Below the pieces are notes generated by a model. It ran no database searches, had not been told where the DNA came from, and saw only the letters and a list, made by a program, of their open reading frames with translations. A DNA stretch of 64,000 nt from Cladorhizidae sp. MBARI D1340-BT2 (Eukaryota; Porifera; Demospongiae; Poecilosclerida; Cladorhizidae), in NCBI GenBank assembly GCA_028752905.1, contig JAQNBH010000010.1:29326970-29390969 (forward strand), given 5' to 3'. Within the stretch, counting starts at the first letter, position 1; every line of letters begins with the position of its first letter. Below, one piece after another: positions 56,885-64,000 of the stretch. The position numbers were made by a program, and so were the translations under genes.

Positions 56885-59000
56885 TCAATTCAATATAATT
56901 ATATATTATTAATTACATGCAGCACACATGGGTGCAGACACTCACAGATACATACAGACATACACATACATACACACACATACATAGAGTCATACACACA
57001 TTACTTTTGAGTACTTAAACAAGTATTGATAAGTGTAGCACCTGAGTGTCTTGATGACTGATAATGTAGTAGATGCATTTTAGAGTAAAAAAAAAGTTAA
57101 TCTCTGTTGTATTTCTGAGTTAATTATTTGCCATGCACTTCATAAAAAATACATATAATAACATAGTGATAAAATAATTGGAGGTACATAGTAGATCCAG
57201 AGATAGGAAAGAATGGACCGATTATATACTTACAAAATCCATTGGTTTTAAGAAGAGATGAAGAAATCCAAATATTTATAAATTATATTATAGGGGAAAC
57301 ATTTTAATAGCTGCCAATCTAGGAGAGAAAAAATCAAAGGCATGCTCTACAATAAGAACATAATCACGAATAAACTTATTTGAGGCAATGAATCCATCAA
57401 TCTCATTATAAGTTTGTAAGCTGTTCCAATTTGCCAAGTTTTCCAATTGCAGTGACAAAACTGTAGAGTTCAGTGGGTTCAATGGTTACCCCTTCTGTGA
57501 ATGGCTAGCATTATAATACCTTTTTAGATTTCAGATGGGTTCTCTTTCCCACACATAATTTGATCCAACTCTTACCTCCATATTTTCATGATTCTCTCCT
57601 CGTGAGCACAACATGATTAGATGATTTAAATTATCATTTAGCTACACCTTATAACAACATTAACCTACACCATTAATTTCAACTTTTGCTATCAACTGCA
57701 AAATTAATTAAATTACCATTGCAGTGAATGGTATTGGATTCTATAACTTTTGTTTAGTTATATTTAGACTTATATTTTCACTGACAAATTAAAGCAGTTA
57801 GGAATAGAGAAATATTTTATATCAATTATGAATAATAAAGCAAGTGGATGTTATACAGCTCTAATATATGACATTATGAACTACACCGAATACTCTGAAA
57901 ATGAACAGGATGGCTAGTGAAAATTTCAAGTCAAAAACACAGCTCTTGCTTTAATATATTTTCTCCTACTTTTCATGCTGAGAATAGGTTATTTAAAAAA
58001 GTACATGACACCTGCATGCAGGAGTATTAGTTCATCTTGGATATCACTTACTCTCTTCACCTGCAATAAAGTTGTCTGTTCGGTACCACATTAGAAAACC
58101 AAATTACCAAGAATAGCAAGTCATTGTTATATTAGACCATTTCAGTAAGTGAAGTTAAAAATATAAATAAAAGTGTGAGGAAATAAAATTAGTTAGTGTG
58201 GTGGCAGTATTGGGTGCTGGTTTTACTGTTAAAGAAGGGTAATCCAACATATACTCATACTAACCCTTTTTGTATTCCCCCCTCCCTGCCCTGCAGATGG
58301 TATAGTAGCTTTATTTCAGCTTTAGAACTGCCTGGTTGTCATTTCTAAGGTAATATCAGCTTATTTGTCTACTAATCTCCAGCTGAAACAGATGCACCCA
58401 CTGTGGCAGAAACCACTTGGACAATTGCCACCACTATGATGACCACACCTATGATGGAAGAGACTACATCCACAATAGAAGGAAATGGTATGGCATCTGG
58501 TACACAAAATATGCATGCATAAATTGACATCTTTGTCATATTATAGCAACATTCAATTCTGATTGACTAGAGCTAAAAGAGTAATTACACAATAGAAACA
58601 TCTTTTTTTGACGAAATCAATTTTTTAAGAATGTAGACCAGAAATATATAGCTTCTTTGGCTTCTTTGTAATAATACCAAGTATAATATTGTTGCTCCAG
58701 GTATTGTGATGTACATCGTTTAATTCCTTTAATTGACATTTCATTTTTTAATTAATGGGTGAATCTAGCCCTCTTAGTGTATTTGGATGGAAAGCTGGTA
58801 TTGGCATGCAGGGCTGATCTATGTCTATATATTCACTGGATGTTCGACCATTTAAAAATAGAATGGGTCTTCAACTCTAAATAATGTAGGCTGACATAAT
58901 CAAGGATGGTTGTCATAGTGAAGAGAATGGTCAAGAGAATACCTAGCAGCAGCTAGACTTGCTCAGCTGCACTGCATAGAAGTGAGATCATGATTCACTC
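56885..59000 (+). repeat. Host tandem unit B
   Basis: Aligned in order with units A and C. It starts with AGGTCAATTCAATAT and a CA-rich patch (56,930-57,000), then GTCTTGATGACTG, TTGCCATGCACTTCA, GGGGAAACATTTTAATAG and the stretch with Thr-rich exon 4. It is the only one of the three not interrupted or shortened in its exon region. Confidence 0.8.
58383..58487 (+). CDS. Thr-rich stalk exon 4
   Basis: A 105-base exon between AATCTCCAG and GTATGG, phase 1-1, encoding ETDAPTVAETTWTIATTMM then TTPMMEETTSTIEGN. It is the same length as exon 3. The donor is weaker than in the other copies (GTATGG rather than GTATGT). Confidence 0.7.
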
Positions 59001-59023
59001 TTAATAGCTGTCTTGAACTTGTA

Positions 59024-59550
59024 CTAGTAGCCATCCTGCAAACCAAGAGCTAATAAATCCGAGCAAGTCTTAAAAATCTCCTCTCCTATAGTCCCATCAT
59101 ATAATATGGGTCTAATCCCACCACTTTTTTCTCTAGAGGCAGTAGGAGAGTCCCAAAAAACAAAGGATGGACAGAAAGAATTCTTCCCTCTAGGACCATG
59201 GTAGGGAAGGCAGCTAAGATAGAGAAATGGGAGGAGCATTCAGTTGGGGTGCTTCAGCATGTCATTCAGATGTTGTTGTCTTAAACCATCAGGAACACCA
59301 GCCAACCAGCAGGGGAAGGAACTGATTGTTCAAGCAAAATCCCCTTCTGTAAGAGTCAATGGTACAGGAAAGACATAAGAGGTGGGTAGGATGGACCCAT
59401 CAGGATGAGGGGATGCATGCTTCTGTCGGCTAGTGACCAAAGTAGCTGGGAACATGGTAAGCAAGGACATGGCATCCGTGCTAACACCCAGGTAGCTGGG
59501 TTTGAAATTCGAGGGTGTGGGATGAGGCAAAGCAGCTAATCTTGCCACCA
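59024..59550 (-). pseudogene. LINE relic, inverted 5' part
   Basis: Read on the minus strand, the pre-RT region of the same LINE family appears: LAGVPDGLRQQHLNDML, SFVFWDSPTASREKSGGIRPI, then CSDLL. The RT core that should follow is on the plus strand from 59,555. So the 5' part is flipped relative to the 3' part, a pattern known as twin priming in LINEs. Confidence 0.6.
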
Positions 59551-59554
59551 GGAA

Positions 59555-60063
59555 GTTTCTTAAACCTCCAACCCGACCATGCAGTAGTAAAACTTGACAT
59601 TAAAAATGCTTTCAATTCCATGTGAAAATACAAGATGTTGGAAGCTGTCTATACCATAGCACCTGTAATCTACCCTTTTATTCATTCTGTACATGCTTCA
59701 CCACCTTGTTCTGGGGTGACAAGTCCTTGCAATCAGCAGAAGTGGTGCAGCAGGGAGATCTATTGGTCCTCTCCTTTTTTGTTTTTCACTCCATCATAAC
59801 TGCACTCAGTTGTCATCAGAGTTGTGTGTAATGTTTATAGATGACACCACATTTCCTGATGACACCACTCTGGGTGGCTCAATGGAAGATATAATTCATA
59901 ATCTAGAGCTAAATAAACAAACTGAAAAGTTTTGGTTAATTTTGAACAAGACAAGTCCGAGATCATTTGGTATGATGCAGTTTTGAGAGGAACCATCTTA
60001 TGCCCTTTCCCAGGAGCTCATGTGGTTGATCTCTCCGATACCTGTCTCCTAAGTTCTCCACTG
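59555..60063 (+). pseudogene. LINE relic, RT core
   Basis: Frame-shifted reading gives HAVVKLDIKNAFNSM (first catalytic Asp in KLD), VVQQGDLL and later CPFPGAHVVD and CLLSSPL, the family's LLGSPL block. There it is cut by the hAT element at 60,064. The YLDD box is lost or shifted near 59,835-59,870 (VYR, DD). Confidence 0.65.
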
Positions 60064-61448
60064 CAGGGGGGTAGGAACTAGTCCGGCAGACCCGGCAGCT
60101 GCCGGACCAAAGTTTCAATACCAACCTCCATTTATCAAGCAACTTTCTAATCTTTACTGAGAGCACTCTCAGACTCTTCTCCAGCCAGCTCTCTTCAGTT
60201 GTCTTATTTCAAAATTCAAATGAAGCCCACCAAACCACGCCGCTAAATTTTTGCGCGTGCTATTTTAGTGTTATAGTGAGCGACTGGAATTCCAGGCTCT
60301 ACAAGTTTCCAAAACGGAAATTTGGAAAAGGCAAAGATGAGAGGTATATATCTATTTAAAACTAAGCTAAGCATTATAGCTAGCTATATAGTTTTATCTT
60401 TACTGCATCACAGCTATAATATAGCTATAGTAGCTATCTTACTAATAAGACGTCTCTATCATAGCTACATGCCAACCATCCATGGTAGGACAGTCCAGTC
60501 TGAGATTTTTTGCATTTTTCACAATTTAGACTATGAGTCCAGGACTATAAGCTAATTCAGCACTGCCAATCATGGCATCTAGTGATGCCAGCCACCTTGT
60601 TCATGTGGTCACTGACACTGTATTATGTTACTGTAACAACCACCAGCAATAAAGGCAAAATAGAGTTTGCATTATCAGGACAATGTATTTATGATCCATT
60701 TCAAAGTAAATAACTAGTTTTAACTTATTTTAACCGAGCTGTACACTAGAGATGTTTACACAAGGCCTTAATCCAATCATCCAACTTGGTTTAGTCTTAT
60801 TCGTCTTATCCGAGTTACATATTAATACAACAATTAAAAACACCAGATAATAATAGCTAACCTATAAAAATAAGTGGAGTACAATCCTTTAGAGATCTTG
60901 AATAAATAGCTACAGTGCAAGATGAATGAAAGTGCATAGGAAAGAACCACTAATGTAGATAATGGCCAGGGAATGGAACAAAACCACTGTCAGTTGTCCG
61001 GGTATTAGACCAAGCCAGGTTGGCATGGATGCCAAGAGTCCCGAAATGATCCATTTTTATAAAGTTTTTCGGAATCAAAAAGCTCCAAAGCATTTGAATG
61101 GAACAGGAGAATATCATCAGTACACTGCAGTTGAAGATTATTATCGTTGCTTTTACTTTGAAGCTATAGACTTGGCCATATCAGCAATTCAAGATTGCTT
61201 TGATCAGCCAGGATATGCTGTTTACCAAAATCTTGAAGAATTGCCTGTAATAAAAAGGATTGTACCGCTGAGTTAAGTGAAGTTGTTTCCTTTTATGGAG
61301 ATGAATTCAATAAGAGTGAGTTTTCGACTCCAACTTCAAGCTTTTAGTTCAAGTTTTAGCTCACGTGAGTCAGAAGGAATTGTAACACTGAAAGATATCT
61401 TGACTTTTCTTCGCAATCTTTCTGATGGTCAACGTGCATTTTTTAAGC
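60064..61448 (+). mobile_element. hAT transposon relic
   Basis: The left end is CAGGGGGGTAGGAACTAGTC, a typical CAGGG hAT terminus, with 60,056-60,063 (CTCCACTG) as the possible target copy. An N-terminal TTF-type start is hinted by YKFPKRKFGKGKDER near 60,310. The C-terminal part is at 60,962-61,448. The middle of the gene and the right end are missing. Confidence 0.65.
60962..61448 (+). pseudogene. hAT transposase C-terminal part (ZMYM1-like)
   Basis: The frame has HQYTAVEDYYRCFYFEAIDLAI, CFDQPGYAVYQNLEE, then across a shift EFSTPTSSFSS and TLKDILTFLRNLSDGQRAFF. These blocks precede the hAT dimerisation domain in ZMYM1-like and TTF-type hAT proteins. The dimerisation motif itself is absent, because at FFKHTHN the reading passes into LINE sequence. 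Confidence 0.65.
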
Positions 61449-61725
61449 ACACCCATAATGCCAGTACATGTACTGTGAAGCAGACGTGGATTGCCTTGCT
61501 ATGCATGGTCTTAGCTGCAAGAGAACCAAAGGATATTTCTACCATCATTTCACCATGAATGACATCCTCTTCTGGGCATTGTAATCTGCAGGTGCCCCTT
61601 CCAGGATGTAACAATTGGGTCCCTTGTAGTTCTGATGGGAAAAGGCCTGATGGGGTAATCATGGTGCCATGGAAGCAACTGGTTTGTGATATAATCTGCT
61701 ATGGCTGAGGATAAAAAAGTGGCAG
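61449..61725 (+). pseudogene. LINE C-terminal fragment
   Basis: In broken frames: THNASTCTVKQTW, LLCMVLAAREP, then DGKRPDGVIMVPWKQ and CDIICYG, the same C-terminal block as at 2,140-2,320. It may be the tail of the LINE interrupted at 60,063, with about 600 bases lost together with the hAT right end. Confidence 0.65.
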
Positions 61726-61889
61726 CCTAGATCATTGCCATTCCATTTTGTTTATATTCCTTTATTAGTAGTAAATATGCAGGAAAATTATTTTATAAAA
61801 TGTGAAGTTTATCTTGTAATATATAGGTTTAATTCATCCTTTTTAAAGATATATAAAATTTAAGAGACTAATTTTTTCCCGGTTGCAGT

Positions 61890-62384
61890 GAAACACCAAA
61901 AATAGGTAAAACTTTATCAACAAAACAGAGTGTGGTTGCAATATTAAACCTAGCTGCTAATCTCATTCAGCAGATGATTTTAGTTCTTGGTAAAGATTCC
62001 CTAGAGTAAAAGGAAAAGATCATACAATCTATCTGGTTCAAAGTGTTTATTATTAGCAGCTACAAATGCCTACAGCTGCATTTGTCTACTAACAGAGAAG
62101 TGAGTGGTTTTATAGAGATCTTCTAAGAAAAGGGAAAGTAATAACAGCCATAGAGCTATTGTCAACAATAGTTATTTTGAAGTATAAAAAACATATCATT
62201 TAAATGTGCTTGAGTACCACAACAAAGTTCAGCAGTAGTTTAGTTGTTTTTCCCACTCAATAATACCAGCTATTTAGAAACAACAAGCCAATCAAAAAAC
62301 AAAAAACAGACAACTATATGGATGGCCAGTCATAATAGAATTAAAACAAGATCAACATCAATTCCACAATTTTTTGCACTCCAT
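61890..62384 (+). repeat. Diverged repeat of the 33,870-34,420 intron segment
   Basis: Matching landmarks in order are AACACCAAAAATA / AGTGCCAAAAATA, TCTTCTAAGAAA, ACTGTCAACAATAGC / ATTGTCAACAATAGT, and CATAATAGAAT. It ties unit C to the earlier part of the array. Confidence 0.55.
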
Positions 62385-64000
62385 ATTGACAGGTCAATTC
62401 AATATTATATATTTTATGTTAATGCATACATGTATGCACACCCTTACAGATGCATACAGACCCACATATAATATGCATACACACACACACACACACAGAC
62501 TCATCACCAAGAGGCACTTACTGAGTACTTAAATATAATCTAGTATTTTAAACTTTTGTTAACCTGTGTGACTTGATGACTGCTAATGTAGCAGTTCATT
62601 TTAGTGTGTGTGTTTTAATTCCATCTCTGTTGCATTTCCTAGTTAGTTATAATATGCCATGCACTTCACATAGTGATAAAGTAATTGGAGCCAATTTATC
62701 CATACAGCAGCAGAGCTAGGAAAGGGATAGATCATAATGCCTACTTTACTTGCAAAGTCTGTTCATTTGAGGAGAGCTGATGGAAATTTAAATATTTATT
62801 AAATTATATTATAGGGTAAATATTTTAATAGGTGTACTCTTGGAGGGGAATAAAACAAAGACATTCTCTACATAAGAACATAATCTGCAATCAATCGTAT
62901 TTGAGAATGAATCGATCAATCTCCTTAAAGTTTGTCAGCTTTTCCAATTTGCCATGTTTTCCAATTCCAGTGACAAAACTGTGGTGTTCAGTTAGTTCAA
63001 TGATAACCCCTACTGTAAATGTCTAGCATCAAAATATCTTTATTTCAAATGTGTTCGCTTTCCCTCACAATATTTGATCCAACTTATATCTCCATATCTT
63101 AATGCAGAAGGCTATCCTCATCAACACCACATGATTACACCACATTAGATGATTAACTCGTGATTATAATTATGACATAACACTAATCAACACCATAAGT
63201 TTCAAATGTTGCTATCAACTGCAGAATTAATTGACTTCCCATTGAGGTAGCTGGAATTTGAATGCTATAAGACCTTAGTTCTCAGTGCCAAATGAAAATG
63301 ATACATAGAGAGCTTTACAAATTAGATTGTGAATAATAATGCAAGTGGTTATTATGCAGCTCTAATATTATATGAAAATGAACTCAGAATGCTCTGAGAA
63401 TTAACGGGGTGGCTCATGAAAATTTCCAGCCAAAAATACAGCATTAACTTTAACATATTTTCACCTTCATGTTGAGCAGAGTTAGAACTATTTGACACCT
63501 GCTTGCAGGAGTATTCTTTAACCTTGGGTATCATTTACTACCTTCACCTGCAATATAGTTTATTTATTGGGATCCAGATTTGATATTCTTGTTTTCAAAT
63601 CACCAACAATAGCCAGTCATCCTTATACCAGACCATTTCAGTAGGTGAAAGTTAAAAATAAAAGTGAGAGGAAAGAGTTTAGTTAGTGGAGGCAGTATTT
63701 GATGTTAGTTTTACTGCTTAGAAAGGGTAATCTTACATATACTCACCCTAACTCTTTGTGCATCCCCTCCTCCTTCCCGCCATGATGGAATTTTATATTA
63801 TTTCTAGTATTCTAGATTTATTTCAGCTTTGGAACTATTTGATTGTCATTATAATGTAATTACAGATTAATCGTTCTGATTGACTAGAGCTGAGGGTTTA
63901 ATTACACTATTTTTATTTAAAAACAAAGAAGAAATGATCAAATTTAAGAAGGCACACCCGAAATATATAGCTTCTTTATAATAATAGCAAGTATTAGGTT
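62385..64000 (+). repeat. Host tandem unit C, Thr-rich exon deleted
   Basis: Aligned with unit B from GACAGGTCAATTCAATAT to the window end. At about 63,873, GTAATTACAGATTAATC is joined directly to GTTCTGATTGACTAGAGCTG, which in unit B lies past the exon. About 170 bases including the whole exon are missing. Confidence 0.75.

Overview
This is an animal nuclear genome window, AT-rich and crowded with transposable elements. It contains interrupted genes with GT/AG intron borders and phase-compatible exons. It also contains metazoan-type element families (BEL/Pao, Ty3/gypsy, Penelope, piggyBac, hAT, ISL2EU with YqaJ, XPG/CXC DNA transposons). There are no operons, ribosome binding sites, CRISPR arrays, rRNA genes or tRNA genes. 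A marine invertebrate, possibly a sponge, is my guess; the sequence does not prove it.

Layout. 1-5.3 kb: fragments of a gypsy element, two decayed copies of one LINE family and a Penelope-like endonuclease piece. 6.4-13.2 kb: two degenerate copies of a secreted-protein first exon, a piggyBac fragment, a tandem repeat, and an inverted duplication. 15,785-23,032: an intact BEL/Pao retrotransposon on the minus strand with one 1867-codon gag-pol frame, two 752-bp LTRs that look identical by eye, a 5-bp target duplication and a tRNA-Tyr primer site. It sits a few bases upstream of the 3' splice site of a host exon (23,045-23,673) with Reelin-like sequence features. 26.8-31.5 kb: a minus-strand gypsy element with a deletion, plus an extra LTR. 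33.2-64.0 kb: a tandem array of intron/exon units on the plus strand. Four units carry a short Thr-rich exon of symmetric phase 1-1 (33,197, 34,889, 42,998, 58,383), and a fifth unit has lost its exon by deletion. All four exons are in phase with the exon at 23,673, so together they may form one gene encoding a secreted or membrane protein with a Thr-rich stalk.

Mobile elements have inserted into this array. A 5.3-kb DNA transposon (37,124-42,462) and a 3.1-kb relative (43,341-46,487) both have long inverted repeats, 3-bp target duplications, Cys-rich N-terminal domains, an XPG-nuclease-like region and a C-terminal CXC Cys-rich domain. Both landed in one unit of the array, and the uninterrupted units confirm the insertion points. 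A piggyBac copy (46.9-48.5 kb), a gypsy element with integrase upstream of reverse transcriptase (50.5-54.5 kb, Gmr1-like order), an ISL2EU-type element with convergent transposase and YqaJ genes (54.5-56.8 kb), and a LINE with an inverted 5' part and a nested hAT (59.0-61.7 kb) fill the rest.

Only the BEL element looks intact. Most other coding sequence is broken, and the host exons are the only likely functional genes. All family assignments come from reading motifs by eye; no database search was run.
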